A stretch of 64,000 nt of DNA from Bacteroides ihuae (GCF_900104585.1 NZ_FNVX01000005.1:744001-808000); one strand, 5' to 3'; positions 52,499 to 63,782 are shown, numbered from the stretch's first letter. Numbers and translations are program-made. Notes: generated by a model not told the origin, from the letters alone.

Positions 52499-53731
52499 TT
52501 ATTTTATCCAATTTCGCAATCGTCGCATAGCTTCGATGCAGTTTTCTCGTTCTCCAAATGCTGTAAGGCGGATATATCCTTCGCCACTAGGCCCAAATCC
52601 TACACCCGGTGTACCTACTACATTGGCTTCATAAAGCATTTGGTCAAAGAATCGCCAAGAACTTGTGTCATTAGGTGTTTTTATCCAAAGGTAAGGAGCA
52701 TCAACTCCTCCATAAACTTTCAGTCCTGTGGCTTCAAGTCCCTCTTTCATTATTTTGGCATTCGTCATATAATAGTCTATGGTCTCCTTTACTTGTGCTT
52801 TACCTTCGGGACTGAAAATAGCTTCGGCACCACGCTGTGTAATATATGATGTTCCGTTAAATTTTGTACATTGACGTCTATTCCATAAACGATTCAGAGG
52901 AATGCGGTCTCCTTCAAGTGTTGCTGCTGTCAGTTCTTTCGGCACAACAGTATAACCACAACGAACTCCTGTAAATCCTGCCGTTTTCGAAAAACTACGA
53001 AACTCGATAGCACACTTTTTAGCTCCTTTTATTTCATAGATTGAGTGTGGAATATCCGGATTTTGAATATATGCCTCGTATGCTGCATCAAACAAAATAA
53101 GTGTGTCGTTAGCTAATGCATAGTTTACCCACTTTTTCAATTCCTCTTTAGACAATGTTGTTCCGGTAGGATTGTTTGGATAGCAAAGATATAGAACGTC
53201 AATTCGTTTATCCGGAATTTGAGGTATAAAATCATTTTCGCTAGTGCAGGGTATATATACCACATTACTCCATTTCCCATTCTCTTCTAACGTTCCAGCG
53301 CGTCCGCTCATTACATTGCTATCAATATATACAGGATATATGGGATCGGTCACTCCTACACTGTTATCATGACGAAGGATATCGCCAATGTTACCTGTAT
53401 CACTTTTGGCACCGTCACTTACAAAAACCTCCGTTGGACTAAGGTGGATGCCACGAGATGCATAATCATTCTTTATAATAGCTTCTATAAGAAAATCATA
53501 TCCTTGTTCCGGTCCGTATCCACGAAAGGTCTTTTTATTAGCCAGTTCCTCAACAGCTTTATGCATAGCTTCTATACAAGCTTGTGGCAACGGACGTGTT
53601 ACATCTCCGATTCCCATGCGTATGATATCCTGTTTCGGATGTGTGATTTTAAAAGTGTTTACTTTCTTTGCAATGTCCGAGAATAAATAGCTTCCCGGGA
53701 GTTTTAAATAATGTTCATTAACTAATGCCAT
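52499..53731 (-). CDS. dapL: LL-diaminopimelate aminotransferase
   Basis: A 410-residue PLP enzyme that converts tetrahydrodipicolinate directly to LL-diaminopimelate, bypassing Dap[52 protein letters not shown] is the DapL N-terminus. [39 protein letters not shown] and [18 protein letters not shown] (PLP lysine) follow. The substrate-specific long N-terminus separates it from aspartate aminotransferases. It is 66 nt after dapF's stop codon on the same strand, so the two lysine/peptidoglycan genes are probably co-transcribed. Confidence 0.96.
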   Translation of the reverse strand: MALVNEHYLKLPGSYLFSDIAKKVNTFKITHPKQDIIRMGIGDVTRPLPQACIEAMHKAVEELANKKTFRGYGPEQGYDFLIEAIIKNDYASRGIHLSPTEVFVSDGAKSDTGNIGDILRHDNSVGVTDPIYPVYIDSNVMSGRAGTLEENGKWSNVVYIPCTSENDFIPQIPDKRIDVLYLCYPNNPTGTTLSKEELKKWVNYALANDTLILFDAAYEAYIQNPDIPHSIYEIKGAKKCAIEFRSFSKTAGFTGVRCGYTVVPKELTAATLEGDRIPLNRLWNRRQCTKFNGTSYITQRGAEAIFSPEGKAQVKETIDYYMTNAKIMKEGLEATGLKVYGGVDAPYLWIKTPNDTSSWRFFDQMLYEANVVGTPGVGFGPSGEGYIRLTAFGERENCIEAMRRLRNWIK

Positions 53732-53797
53732 AATTGTTTTTGTTTTAAGCTTGTCCTATTGTAGGAACTGTTTTTTTGTTGGTTAAACTATTATATG

Positions 53798-54646
53798 TCA
53801 GTCGTTTATATCTATTTCTCCATCAAATACTTTAGTGGCTGGCCCTGTCATTAATACATGACCAGATTCTTGCTCCCAGTCAATTGTTAGCGTTCCACCA
53901 TCCATGATTATATCCACTTTTCGTCCAGATTTGTTATTGATAAATGCAGCCACTGCAGTAGCACAAGCTCCGGTTCCGCAGGCTTGTGTAATACCCGAAC
54001 CGCGTTCCCATACCCGCATTCGTATTTCTTTATCGTTTAATATTTGGGCAAATTCTACATTGATGCGATCAGGGAAGATTGGCAGATTTTCAATTTTGGG
54101 TCCTATTTCAGGTAGGTTAATACTATTAATATCTTCAACAAAGATAACTAGATGAGGATTTCCCATTGATATGGCTGTGGCAATAACTGTTTTTTGACCA
54201 ACGCTGATAGGCTGCGATATCATTTCTTTTTTTCCTTCTCCTGCAAAGTCCACCAATTCCAGAGTAGGTGTGCCCATGTTTACAGTGACAGCAATTACTG
54301 CTTTATCCTTGATCTCAAGTTTTAATATTTTAATTCCGGAAAGAGTTTCCAGAGATATTTCCGGCTTTTCAGATAAACCATATTCATAAATGTATTTTCC
54401 AATGCAACGACTTGCATTACCACACATCATAGCTTCAGAACCGTCAGCATTAAAAATACGCATGCTGAAATCGGCTACATTTGATTTGCCTATTAAGACA
54501 AGGCCATCGCTGCCGATTCCTGTGTGTGGCGTGCTCCATTCTATTGATAGTCGTTCAGGATTTAGGATAGGGTATTTAGTATTATCTACATATATGTAGT
54601 CATTGCCCGCTCCATGCATTTTAGTAAACTTAATCCTACTTGTCAT
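53798..54646 (-). CDS. dapF: Diaminopimelate epimerase
   Basis: A 282-residue PLP-independent epimerase converting LL- to meso-diaminopimelate. [16 protein letters not shown] is the family start, [16 protein letters not shown] carries the first catalytic Cys, and [17 protein letters not shown] the second. [13 protein letters not shown] is the standard signature. A frame extends 51 nt upstream to 54697, but the conserved start is at 54646. It precedes dapL. Confidence 0.96.
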   Translation of the reverse strand: MTSRIKFTKMHGAGNDYIYVDNTKYPILNPERLSIEWSTPHTGIGSDGLVLIGKSNVADFSMRIFNADGSEAMMCGNASRCIGKYIYEYGLSEKPEISLETLSGIKILKLEIKDKAVIAVTVNMGTPTLELVDFAGEGKKEMISQPISVGQKTVIATAISMGNPHLVIFVEDINSINLPEIGPKIENLPIFPDRINVEFAQILNDKEIRMRVWERGSGITQACGTGACATAVAAFINNKSGRKVDIIMDGGTLTIDWEQESGHVLMTGPATKVFDGEIDIND

Positions 54647-54918
54647 TTTGAGGTTTATTGGTTGGTTGTTGTATCCTTTTGTTTTACTACATTGCAAATA
54701 TACGACATTTTGGTTATATTTGTTGTAAAATAGCTTTCTTATATCTATTTATTTTATTCGATATTTCATTTTTTTTAAATAGGGGCTATAAAAATATCAT
54801 ATTATTAAAAATTAGAGGCTAAATTTTCAATATTGTTATTTTTAGAGATGTTTTTGCATATTATTTCTTTAAATATAAATGTAATATCTGTTTTTTAAGT
54901 AGATATAAGAAGGTTTAT

Positions 54919-55683
54919 TTACTTGTTTTTTAGTATTTCCTGCAATAATGCAGGCTCATTTGTTGTGATGTAGTCTACTTCATTGTTTATAAGCCACTGA
55001 AAGTCTTCGCTCTTGTTTACTGTCCAAACGTTTACTTTTAGTCCTAATTCATGGCATTTTGCTATCCAGTCTGGATTTTTTTTGAATACATTTAAATGAT
55101 AATCTGCTCCAGTTGCCCCAATTTCTTTAAGCTGTTGCGGAGAAAGGCCTCCTTCTAGATAAAAAATGGGAGTGCCTTCTGGAGCCAAACGAATAAATTC
55201 TTTAATTGCATGTAGTGAAAAGCTGATATATTCCATTCTGTTTGTTAAGCCCATACCTCTTACCATTGAGATAATTTTTTGTATAGCTTCGGTCTCTCGC
55301 TCTGGGGTGCTATGTGCTTTTAATTCTAAAATAAAGCGAGTTTTAAGTTTTTTTCCTTTTTTGAGATATTGTTTTAAAGTAGGTAAGTTTTCCCCGTTTT
55401 TAAGTTTTAACTTTATCAGTTCAGAAGAAGGAGTCTTTTCCATGTTTTTTCCTTTATAGGAACCATCATGATTTACCACTAATTCATTATCTTCAGCAAG
55501 CCATACATCAAACTCACTGCCATAACAACCAATTGAATCGGCTTTTTCAAGAGAGGTGAGGCTGTTTTCTGCAGAGCCATCGGTTTTCCAGAATCCACGG
55601 TGGGCTATTGCCTGTGTTTGCGCCATTGCAGAATGAGTAGTAATGAATAACGATGTAATAATAATAAGTCTTTTAATTTTCAT
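54919..55683 (-). CDS. Glycerophosphodiester phosphodiesterase
   Basis: A 254-residue exported protein of the GDPD family with a signal peptide (LIIITSLFITTHSAMAQ). AHRGFWKTDGSAENSLTSLEKADSIG carries the catalytic His-Arg and the Glu ligand; GSEFDVWLAEDNELVVNHDGSY carries the metal-binding Glu/Asp and the second catalytic His; RFILELKAH and VNVWTVNK complete the TIM barrel. It would hydrolyse glycerophosphodiesters from phospholipid breakdown in the periplasm or at the surface. A -7 element lies at 55712-55719. Single gene, placed after the asnB terminator. Confidence 0.92.
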   Translation of the reverse strand: MKIKRLIIITSLFITTHSAMAQTQAIAHRGFWKTDGSAENSLTSLEKADSIGCYGSEFDVWLAEDNELVVNHDGSYKGKNMEKTPSSELIKLKLKNGENLPTLKQYLKKGKKLKTRFILELKAHSTPERETEAIQKIISMVRGMGLTNRMEYISFSLHAIKEFIRLAPEGTPIFYLEGGLSPQQLKEIGATGADYHLNVFKKNPDWIAKCHELGLKVNVWTVNKSEDFQWLINNEVDYITTNEPALLQEILKNK

Positions 55684-55711
55684 AGCTATAATTTTATTTA
55701 TTTTTGTTAAG

Positions 55712-55719
55712 CAAAGATA
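55712..55719 (-). promoter_or_regulatory. -7 element of the GDPD gene
   Basis: TATCTTTG on the minus strand, about 29 nt upstream of the ATG and directly after the asnB terminator. Confidence 0.65.
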
Positions 55720-55722
55720 GAT

Positions 55723-55788
55723 AAAAAAAATACAGATGACACAGAATCTACAAATTTGTAACTAATTTGTAATTTCTATGCCATCTGT
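55723..55788 (-). terminator. Terminator of the gltBD-asnB transcript
   Basis: ACAGATG (55732-55738) and CATCTGT (55782-55788) are perfect arms; the stem can extend with mismatches through AGAA/TTCT, and on the minus strand eight U follow. It lies 24 nt past the asnB stop codon. Confidence 0.8.
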
Positions 55789-55812
55789 GCTACCGCTATG
55801 TAATGCTACTTA

Positions 55813-57477
55813 TTAATATGCTTCAGTATGCACACCTTTTACAGCTCGGCCTGACGGCTCATTGACGTTTTTAAATGAAGCATCCCATGCTAAGGCTTCA
55901 GCTGTTGAGCATGCTACGCTTGGAACGCTTGGCACTGTATGTGCTGCACTTTGGCTTGGAAAATGTTCTTCAAAAATGCTTCTGTAGTAATATTCTTCTT
56001 TACTTCTAGGAGTATTGAAGGGGAATCGATTGCTTGCATGATCCATCTGCTCATCGCTTACAGCATTGGAAGTCACTTCCTTTAAAGTGTCAATCCAATT
56101 ATAGCCTACTCCATCGCTAAACTGCTCTTTTTGTCTCCATGCTACACTAGCAGGAAGTACATCAGCAAATGCTTCGCGAACGATCTTTTTTTCAATTACT
56201 TTTCCAGGAGCCATTTTAGCTTCGGGATTAATTCTCATTGCTACATCCAGAAATTCTTTGTCCAAGAATGGCACACGTCCTTCAACTCCCCAAGCTGCTA
56301 AACTTTTATTTGCCCTGAGACAATCGTAAAGGTGCAACTTAGTTATCTTACGTACTGTTTCCTCATGAAAAGACTTTGCGTCAGGCGCTTTATGAAAATA
56401 TAAATATCCTCCGAATATCTCATCAGCACCCTCTCCACTAAGTACCATTTTGATACCCATGGATTTAATAACACGAGCTAAAAGATACATTGGAGTTGAC
56501 GCGCGCACAGTTGTTACATCATACGTTTCTATGAAATAGATGACGTCGCGAATGGCGTCAAGGCCTTCTTGAACCGTATAATTGATTTCATGGTGAACGG
56601 TGCCGATGTAATCTGCAACTTCACGAGCTTTAGATAAATCAGGAGCATCTTTTAACCCTATAGCAAAAGAATGCAATTGTGGCCACCACGCTTCACTTGC
56701 TCCGTCGGTTTCAACTCGTTTAGCAGCATACTTTTTTGCAATAGCAGAAATAACACTACTATCAAGTCCGCCACTTAGCAAAACGCCGTAAGGTACATCA
56801 CTCATTAGTTGTCTCTGAACAGCATCCTCTAATGCATCATGCACATCACTTACTTTGGCTTCGTTATTTTTAACGGCATCGAATTCTGTCCAGTCTCGTG
56901 TATACCAAGGCTTCATAACACCTTCTTTGCTCCAGTAATAATGTCCCGGCAAAAATGGCTCGTATTCTTCACAAAAGCCTTCAAGAGCTTTTAATTCGCT
57001 AGCACAATAAACTTTTCCATCTGCGTCTTTACCTATATACAATGGTATGACTCCGATAGGATCGCGGGCTATAAGAAATGCATCTTTTTCTTCATCATAT
57101 AGAGCAAATGCAAAAATGCCACTTAAATCTTCAAGGAAATCAATCCCTTTGTCTTTATATAAAGCTAATATGACTTCACAGTCTGATCCTGTTTGAAAAT
57201 CATATTTATCTGCATATTTTGCACGAATATCACGATGATTATAAATTTCACCATTAACAGCAAGAATTTGCTTTTTATCTGGCGAATATAATGGTTGTCC
57301 ACCACTTTGAGGATCAACTATTGATAAACGTTCATGAGCAAGTATTGCTGTAGGGCCTACATAGATTCCACTCCAATCGGGACCACGGTGGCGTATCTTT
57401 TGCGCCATTTTAAGAGCTTTTTGTCTTAGCTCTTTATTCTGTTCTTTTATATTAAATATACCTGCTATTCCACACAT
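55813..57477 (-). CDS. asnB: Glutamine-dependent asparagine synthetase
   Basis: A 554-residue enzyme. MCGIAGIFN gives the N-terminal nucleophile Cys2 of the glutaminase; HRGPDWSGIYVG, HERLSIVDPQSGGQPLY and NGEIYNHRDI follow. The synthetase half has the P-loop VLLSGGLDSSVI, the VLSGEGADEIFGGY block and LRANKSLAAWGVEGRVPFLD. It converts aspartate and glutamine to asparagine. The gene is 51 nt after gltD and ends with a terminator, so it is the last gene of gltB-gltD-asnB: asparagine synthesis is tied to glutamate synthesis. Confidence 0.96.
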   Translation of the reverse strand: MCGIAGIFNIKEQNKELRQKALKMAQKIRHRGPDWSGIYVGPTAILAHERLSIVDPQSGGQPLYSPDKKQILAVNGEIYNHRDIRAKYADKYDFQTGSDCEVILALYKDKGIDFLEDLSGIFAFALYDEEKDAFLIARDPIGVIPLYIGKDADGKVYCASELKALEGFCEEYEPFLPGHYYWSKEGVMKPWYTRDWTEFDAVKNNEAKVSDVHDALEDAVQRQLMSDVPYGVLLSGGLDSSVISAIAKKYAAKRVETDGASEAWWPQLHSFAIGLKDAPDLSKAREVADYIGTVHHEINYTVQEGLDAIRDVIYFIETYDVTTVRASTPMYLLARVIKSMGIKMVLSGEGADEIFGGYLYFHKAPDAKSFHEETVRKITKLHLYDCLRANKSLAAWGVEGRVPFLDKEFLDVAMRINPEAKMAPGKVIEKKIVREAFADVLPASVAWRQKEQFSDGVGYNWIDTLKEVTSNAVSDEQMDHASNRFPFNTPRSKEEYYYRSIFEEHFPSQSAAHTVPSVPSVACSTAEALAWDASFKNVNEPSGRAVKGVHTEAY

Positions 57478-57528
57478 AGTTTTCTTAGTTTGGGGGTTAT
57501 TGATTTATTTAGTTTTTTTTGCGTAATC

Positions 57529-58869
57529 TCATTTATTGAAAAATGCATCAACTTTACTAACCATAATCTTAGCATCAGCCATAGCTCGCACAACCAGGCT
57601 TGGTCCGCTTACAAAATCTCCGGCTAAGAAAACATTTTGAGGGAATTGAGGAATCTCCGGTTTTAGAAACCCCATAGCCAGTAGTACCAAATCAGCTTCA
57701 ATGATTTCAGTTTTTCCGGTTGGTTTCATAGTAGAACGTCCTCCATTTGTTGATGGTATCCATTCAACTTCTTCTACTTCAACCCCTGCTACTTTTCCAT
57801 TTTTTCCGATGAACTGGTTAGAAGTAAGGCTCCAACGACGAGTACATCCTTCTTCATGGCTAGTACTGGTCTTTAGTACTAGAGGCCATTGCGGCCAAGG
57901 TGTAGCATCATTATGTCCAACAGGAGGTTGAGGCATGATTTCTATTTGAGTAACGCTCTCTGCTCCCTGACGGATACTTGTTCCAATGCAATCAGAACCG
58001 GTATCTCCACCACCAATCACTAGCACTTTCTTACCTTTGGCATTGATTAATTTATCTTTTGAGAAAGTCGCTCCTTCTAAAATACGATTTTGCTGACTCA
58101 AAATATCAAGTGCAAAGTGAATTCCTTTTAATTCACGCCCCGGAATAGTTAGGTCTCTTGGCGTTTCTGCACCAATACAAAAACAGTATCCATCAAATCC
58201 TGCTGGCAGTTTCTGAGGGTCTATTTCAATACCCATTTCAAAGATAATACCTTCTTCCTTCAGAATTTTCATGCGGCGGTCAATAATATTCTTGTTCAAT
58301 TTGAAGTTTGGAATACCATAGCGCAACAAACCTCCCGGGGCTTCTGCCTTGTCAAATATAGTCACTTGATACCCTTTGTGATTCAATCTGTTTGCAGCAG
58401 TTAAACCGGCAGGACCAGCACCAATAATCGCAATTTTCTTACCATTTCTTTTGGGAATTATTGCTTTAATATATCCCTCACGAAAAGCGACTTCTACAAT
58501 AGCAGCTTCATTTTCGCGTATAGTAACAGGTTCGTCAGATGATAGTTTTAACACACAACTTTTTTCACAAGGAGCTGGGCATATTCTCCCAGTAAATTCA
58601 GGAAAATCGCATGTGGAAGAAAGTACATCATAGGCTTCTTTCCAATTTCCTCTATATAATGCATCTTGCCATTCTGGTTGCTTGTTAGCAACCGGACAAG
58701 CCCAATGACAGAATGGTATACCGCAGTCCATGCAGCGTGAAGCTTGTAATCTGCGATCATTTGTATTCAAAGTTTGTTCAACTTCACCAAAATCGGTTAT
58801 TCGCTCGTGGATAGGCCGATAACCAGCCTCTTGTCTTTGTATCTTTAGAAAAGCTTTAGGATCTCCCAT
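57529..58869 (-). CDS. gltD: Glutamate synthase small subunit
   Basis: A 446-residue FAD/NADPH subunit delivering electrons to GltB. The N-terminal iron-sulfur region has CMDCGIPFCHWACPVANKQPEW and CPAPCEKSCVL, binding two 4Fe-4S clusters. KKIAIIGAGPAGLTAANRL is the FAD-binding Rossmann motif and KVLVIGGGDTGSDCIGTSIRQGAESV the NADPH one; VFLAGDFVSGPSLVVRAMADA is near the end. It lies 39 nt after gltB and 51 nt before asnB. Confidence 0.96.
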   Translation of the reverse strand: MGDPKAFLKIQRQEAGYRPIHERITDFGEVEQTLNTNDRRLQASRCMDCGIPFCHWACPVANKQPEWQDALYRGNWKEAYDVLSSTCDFPEFTGRICPAPCEKSCVLKLSSDEPVTIRENEAAIVEVAFREGYIKAIIPKRNGKKIAIIGAGPAGLTAANRLNHKGYQVTIFDKAEAPGGLLRYGIPNFKLNKNIIDRRMKILKEEGIIFEMGIEIDPQKLPAGFDGYCFCIGAETPRDLTIPGRELKGIHFALDILSQQNRILEGATFSKDKLINAKGKKVLVIGGGDTGSDCIGTSIRQGAESVTQIEIMPQPPVGHNDATPWPQWPLVLKTSTSHEEGCTRRWSLTSNQFIGKNGKVAGVEVEEVEWIPSTNGGRSTMKPTGKTEIIEADLVLLAMGFLKPEIPQFPQNVFLAGDFVSGPSLVVRAMADAKIMVSKVDAFFNK

Positions 58870-58908
58870 AATATATCTCCTTTCGAAATTCTTTTGTACT
58901 GGTTTGTT

Positions 58909-61900
58909 TTAATAATCTCTCTGCATATCAGCAATTTTCTGCTGTAATTTGCGCATTTGTTCTTCTTGCAATACTTTTTTATATTCTATTGGTACTATCT
59001 GAATAAACTGATCAACATAATGCCCCCAGTCGTCAAGCATTGTGCGGGCCAATTTTGAGCCGGTGTAAAGATAATGCTGGCGTATTAGTTCATGTAGTTC
59101 TTTTCTATAGCTAGCTTCCTCAATGAGAGAGAGCTCTACCATTTCCATATTACAGAAGAAATCAAAGTTTCCTTCTTTGTTCCAAACATAAGCGACACCG
59201 CCACTCATCCCTGCAGCAAAGTTCTTTCCTGTCTGTCCAAGGACTACTACGCGTCCACCTGTCATATATTCGCAGCAGTGGTCACCTACACCTTCAACAA
59301 CAGCTATTGCACCAGAATTGCGTACGGCAAAACGTTCACCAACTCGTCCGTTTATATAAACTTCACCTGAAGTTGCACCATAAAGCAGCGTGTTGCCTGC
59401 AATTGTATTGTGTTCAGCTTCAAAGTTGCTTCTAACAGGAGGTAAGAGAGCAATACGTCCACCGCTTAGTCCTTTTCCCAAATAGTCATTGGCTTCACCT
59501 TCAAGCTTAAAGTTTACTCCTGATACGAGAAATGCACCGAAACTCTGCCCGGCAGATCCTTTAAATTTTATGCTTAAAGTATGCTCTGGAAGCCCTTTAT
59601 CTCCATGCTTGATTGCAATAGCTCCAGATAACATAGCTCCAACAGCACGATCCGTGTTGGCTATGGTGTATTCTAGAGACATTTCCTTACCACGTTCTAT
59701 TGCGGCACTAGCTGCATGGATGATTTCTACATCTTTCACCTTTGAAATGGCATGATCTTGATTTGTCATGTGGCGAAGTGAAGCTTTATTATCTATGCGT
59801 ACTAATAATCTAGAAAAGTCGAGTAGGGAGTGTTTCTCGATACCATCTTCTGCTTTACGTTCTATAAGATCAGTACGGCCGATGATATCATCTAATTTCT
59901 CAAATCCCATCTCTGCAAGATGTTCGCGAACATTTTCTGCTAAGTAAGTGAAAAAGTTTACCAAATATTCACTTCGTCCTCGGAAACGTTTTCTGAGTTC
60001 CTCATTTTGAGTCGCAACACCGACTGGGCAGGTATTCATGTGACATTTACGCATCATGACACAACCTAGTACAATGAGTGCAGAAGTTGCAAATCCAAAT
60101 TCCTCAGCTCCTAACATCGCCATCAATACAATGTCACGACCAGTCTTTAACTGACCATCTGTTTGTAGTTTAACTTGTCCCCGCAGCCCGTTTAAAACCA
60201 ATGTCTGTTGAGTTTCGCTTAATCCCAATTCAGGAGAGATTCCGGCATAACGGATAGAAGAAGCAGGTGATGCACCCGTTCCTCCTTCAGCGCCAGAAAT
60301 AACAATTAGGTCAGCTTTAGCTTTTGCTACTCCAGCAGCAATAGTACCCACACCCGTTTCTGCTACAAGTTTTACACTTACTACAGCTTTGGGGTTAACA
60401 TTTTTAAGATCAAAAATGAGTTGAGCTAAATCTTCAATCGAATAAATGTCGTGATGTGGGGGAGGAGAAATTAAAGAAATTCCAGGAATACTATGTCTTG
60501 TTTTAGCAATGACCTGATCTACTTTGTATCCAGGTAGTTGTCCTCCTTCTCCCGGCTTTGCTCCTTGGGCTATCTTTATTTGAATTTCGTCTGCGTTAAC
60601 AAGATATTCAGTAGTAACGCCAAAACGTCCTGAGGCTACTTGTTTAATAGCACTACGTAGGCTTGATCCGTCTTCACGTGGAATGAAGCGAGCAGCATCT
60701 TCTCCACCTTCACCGGTATTGCTTCGGCCATGTATCTTATTCATAGCAATAGCCATCGCTTCGTGAGCTTCTCTGCTAATAGAACCGTACGACATGGCTC
60801 CTGTAACGAAGCGTCTCATAATATTTTCTACTGGTTCTACTTTATCTATGCTGATTGGTTTACGCTTAAAGTCTAAGAAATCTCGCAAAAATGTGGAAGA
60901 TTCCTTCCCATCGACCATGGCTGTGAACTCTTTGAACTTTTTATAACTCCCAAGGCGAGTGGCAAGTTGCAATGTACTTATAGTCTCCGGATTCCATGCG
61001 TGGTATTCTCCATCTTTTCTATAAGCATATATACCTTTATTAATAAGTTGATTATCTATGACTTCAGATCCAAATCCATCATTATGAAAGATTATTGCAT
61101 CGTTGGCAATCTCTTCTAAGCGGATGCCACCAATACGAGAACCGATTCCTCCAAAATAAGTGCTGCTTAATTCTTCACTTAACCCTACAGCTTCAAAAAT
61201 TTTAGCTCCACGATAAGATCTTATTGTGCTAATCCCCATTTTACTAATAATCTTCAATAATCCCTTGCAGATTGCTTTGATATAATTTTTCTCAGCAGTA
61301 GCATAGTCTAGTTGGATATTTTTATCACTTACTAGTTTATCAAGGATAGCAAAGGCCATATATGGGTTAATCGCGCTTGCTCCAAATCCTAAGAGAAGAG
61401 CTGCATGCATTACTTCACGGATTTCGCCTGATTCTACCACTAAGGCTGTTTGTACACGTTTCCCTACAGAGATGAGGTGATGGTGTACTGCACTTACAGC
61501 TAATAATGACGGAATGGCGGCATGAGAAGCATCTATGTCACGGTCTGTTAAAACGATATAATTCACACCTTCAGAAACTGAATCTTCTGCTAATTTGCAG
61601 AGTTCTGCTAAAGCTTCCTGCAATCCGGTTTTTCCTTTTGAAACCTCAAAAAGCATTGGCAATTTTACCGTCTTGAATCCTTTATAGCGAATATTGCAAA
61701 GAATATCAAGTTGTGTATTGCTTAATATAGGATGATTGACACATACCATCTTGCAGTGGCTCTCGCTAGGTGTCAGTATATTCATTCCAACCGCACCAAT
61801 ATATTCTGTGAGAGACATAACTAATTCTTCTCTTATTGGATCTATAGGAGGATTGGTAACTTGCGCAAATTGTTGACGGAAATAATTATATAGCAATTGT

Positions 61901-63453
61901 GGTTTCTCCGAAAGAATAGCTAGTGGCGTGTCATTTCCCATGGAGCTTGTAGGTTCCGCACCTGTAGTGCTCATAGGTGTGATGATTTTTTCAACATCTT
62001 CTTTCGAATAACCAAATGTGCGTAGCATTCGTTCGTAGTTTTCTACTTTATGAGATATTTTACGACCACTTTTCAATTCGTCAAGTTCGATTCTGTTATT
62101 ATCGAGCCATGTACGATAAGATCTTGCTTGAGCTAGTTCTTTTTTTAGTTCACCGTCATAGTATATCTTTCCTTCTTCAGTGTCAATTAGCAATATTTTT
62201 CCTGGTTCAAGACGCCCTTTCTCTTTAATATCTCCGGGCTCAAAATCCATAACACCTACTTCAGAAGCTACAACCATCATGTCATTGTGTGTGATCAGGT
62301 AGCGAGCAGGTCGTAAGCCATTTCTGTCTAACATTCCACCTGCATATCTTCCATCACTGAACAGTAGCGCAGCAGGACCATCCCAAGGTTCCATTAAGAT
62401 AGAATGATACTCATAGAAGGCTTTTAGATCATCGCTTATCGGATTTTTGTCATTAAAAGATTCAGGTACGAGCATAGCCATTGCATGTGGCAGACTCAAA
62501 CCCGACATTACTAAGAATTCTAATACATTATCCAGAGAGGCACTGTCGCTCATACCTTGTTGAATAATCGGACGTATATTTTTTATATCACCCAATTTAG
62601 GGGAAGACAAGACACTTTCTCGAGCTTCCATCCAGGCACGGTTGCCACGAATTGTATTAATCTCACCGTTATGAGCTAGCAAACGAAATGGTTGTGCTAA
62701 ACTCCATGTTGGGAATGTATTAGTACTAAAACGAGAATGTACCAACGCTAATCCGCTGGTGAAATAACTATTTGTTAAATCAGGAAAATAGGTTCTCAGT
62801 TGCAAAGAAGAAAGCATTCCTTTATAAATAATGCTTTTTGTAGAAAGAGAAACAATATAAAATTCCTTTTTTGTTGCAATTGTAGAGTCCTTTATTCTGT
62901 TTTCTATTTTTTTTCGGATGATATAGAGTTTGCACTCAGCCGTTTCTGTTTCTGCAAAGCCCGTGATAAATATTTGTTTAATATCTGGCTCGCTTTCGAG
63001 AGCGTCATGACCCAAAATTTCAGGATTAGTAGGCACATTTCTTAAGTGCATTAAAGTCAATCCTTCTTTCTCTATTTCTTCTATAATAATGCTAAGGATG
63101 TTTGCCTGATCTTTTTCGTTCTTAGGTAAAAACAATAATCCTGTTCCGTATTTACCTTTTTCAGGAACCGGAATACCTTGTAATAAAATAAATTCGTGAG
63201 GAATCTGTAGCATGATACCGGCGCCATCCCCAGTCTTGTTATCGGCCCCTTCGGCACCTCTGTGGCGCATATTTTCAAGCACTTTTAGTGCTGATTCAAC
63301 GATGTCATGTGACTTACCTCCGTGAATGTTTACTAACATACCAACACCGCATGCATCATGCTCGTATCTAGCATCATATAAACCTAGTTGCTCAGGTTGT
63401 TGCTGGTAAGGTATTGCTTCTGTTTTGTTGTTAAAAAGTTCTTTTTCTTTCAT
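58909..63453 (-). CDS. gltB: Glutamate synthase large subunit
   Basis: A 1514-residue enzyme that transfers the glutamine amide to 2-oxoglutarate. A propeptide of 34 residues precedes the nucleophile Cys35 in HDACGVGMLVN. The glutaminase domain includes VHSRFSTNTFPTWSLAQPFRLLAHNGEINTIRGN; the FMN domain includes EGGEDAARFIPREDG, GAKPGEGGQLPGYKV and ISPPPHHDIYSIEDLAQLIFDLK. CVMMRKCHMNTCPVG holds the 3Fe-4S cluster. The C-terminal beta-helix GXGXG domain includes GGRIALLPP and GEVYINGRVGERFAVRNSG. First gene of gltB-gltD-asnB; a -7 element is at 63506-63513. Confidence 0.97.
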   Translation of the reverse strand: MKEKELFNNKTEAIPYQQQPEQLGLYDARYEHDACGVGMLVNIHGGKSHDIVESALKVLENMRHRGAEGADNKTGDGAGIMLQIPHEFILLQGIPVPEKGKYGTGLLFLPKNEKDQANILSIIIEEIEKEGLTLMHLRNVPTNPEILGHDALESEPDIKQIFITGFAETETAECKLYIIRKKIENRIKDSTIATKKEFYIVSLSTKSIIYKGMLSSLQLRTYFPDLTNSYFTSGLALVHSRFSTNTFPTWSLAQPFRLLAHNGEINTIRGNRAWMEARESVLSSPKLGDIKNIRPIIQQGMSDSASLDNVLEFLVMSGLSLPHAMAMLVPESFNDKNPISDDLKAFYEYHSILMEPWDGPAALLFSDGRYAGGMLDRNGLRPARYLITHNDMMVVASEVGVMDFEPGDIKEKGRLEPGKILLIDTEEGKIYYDGELKKELAQARSYRTWLDNNRIELDELKSGRKISHKVENYERMLRTFGYSKEDVEKIITPMSTTGAEPTSSMGNDTPLAILSEKPQLLYNYFRQQFAQVTNPPIDPIREELVMSLTEYIGAVGMNILTPSESHCKMVCVNHPILSNTQLDILCNIRYKGFKTVKLPMLFEVSKGKTGLQEALAELCKLAEDSVSEGVNYIVLTDRDIDASHAAIPSLLAVSAVHHHLISVGKRVQTALVVESGEIREVMHAALLLGFGASAINPYMAFAILDKLVSDKNIQLDYATAEKNYIKAICKGLLKIISKMGISTIRSYRGAKIFEAVGLSEELSSTYFGGIGSRIGGIRLEEIANDAIIFHNDGFGSEVIDNQLINKGIYAYRKDGEYHAWNPETISTLQLATRLGSYKKFKEFTAMVDGKESSTFLRDFLDFKRKPISIDKVEPVENIMRRFVTGAMSYGSISREAHEAMAIAMNKIHGRSNTGEGGEDAARFIPREDGSSLRSAIKQVASGRFGVTTEYLVNADEIQIKIAQGAKPGEGGQLPGYKVDQVIAKTRHSIPGISLISPPPHHDIYSIEDLAQLIFDLKNVNPKAVVSVKLVAETGVGTIAAGVAKAKADLIVISGAEGGTGASPASSIRYAGISPELGLSETQQTLVLNGLRGQVKLQTDGQLKTGRDIVLMAMLGAEEFGFATSALIVLGCVMMRKCHMNTCPVGVATQNEELRKRFRGRSEYLVNFFTYLAENVREHLAEMGFEKLDDIIGRTDLIERKAEDGIEKHSLLDFSRLLVRIDNKASLRHMTNQDHAISKVKDVEIIHAASAAIERGKEMSLEYTIANTDRAVGAMLSGAIAIKHGDKGLPEHTLSIKFKGSAGQSFGAFLVSGVNFKLEGEANDYLGKGLSGGRIALLPPVRSNFEAEHNTIAGNTLLYGATSGEVYINGRVGERFAVRNSGAIAVVEGVGDHCCEYMTGGRVVVLGQTGKNFAAGMSGGVAYVWNKEGNFDFFCNMEMVELSLIEEASYRKELHELIRQHYLYTGSKLARTMLDDWGHYVDQFIQIVPIEYKKVLQEEQMRKLQQKIADMQRDY

Positions 63454-63505
63454 TCCATTTAGCTTATTTGTATGATAATACCTATTGTTGTATCAAAATG
63501 TCCTG

Positions 63506-63513
63506 CAAATATA
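63506..63513 (-). promoter_or_regulatory. gltB operon -7 element
   Basis: TATATTTG on the minus strand, about 52 nt upstream of the gltB ATG. No -33 box at 19 nt. In the 363-nt divergent gap to glmS (63454-63816) the middle part is A/T-rich with no other signal that I can name. Confidence 0.65.
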
Positions 63514-63782
63514 CGAATCTAATTTCATAATGTTATCTTAAATCTTCTTTTGTGTTTTATTAATTGAGTTTTATTTTGATTTTACTTATAATTTATCGCA
63601 AATAGAGGCATAAAAATTATAAATTGAAATGTATTATCTTTATTTGTGTTTTAATTTGAATATTTTATTGCTATTAATTTGATATTGTATATAAATAAGC
63701 CCTTAAACAAAAAAGACGTTCTATTGCATGTTTATGTCAATTTTTTAATTGCTAATATAATCCTAATGTAATTCAGAATATG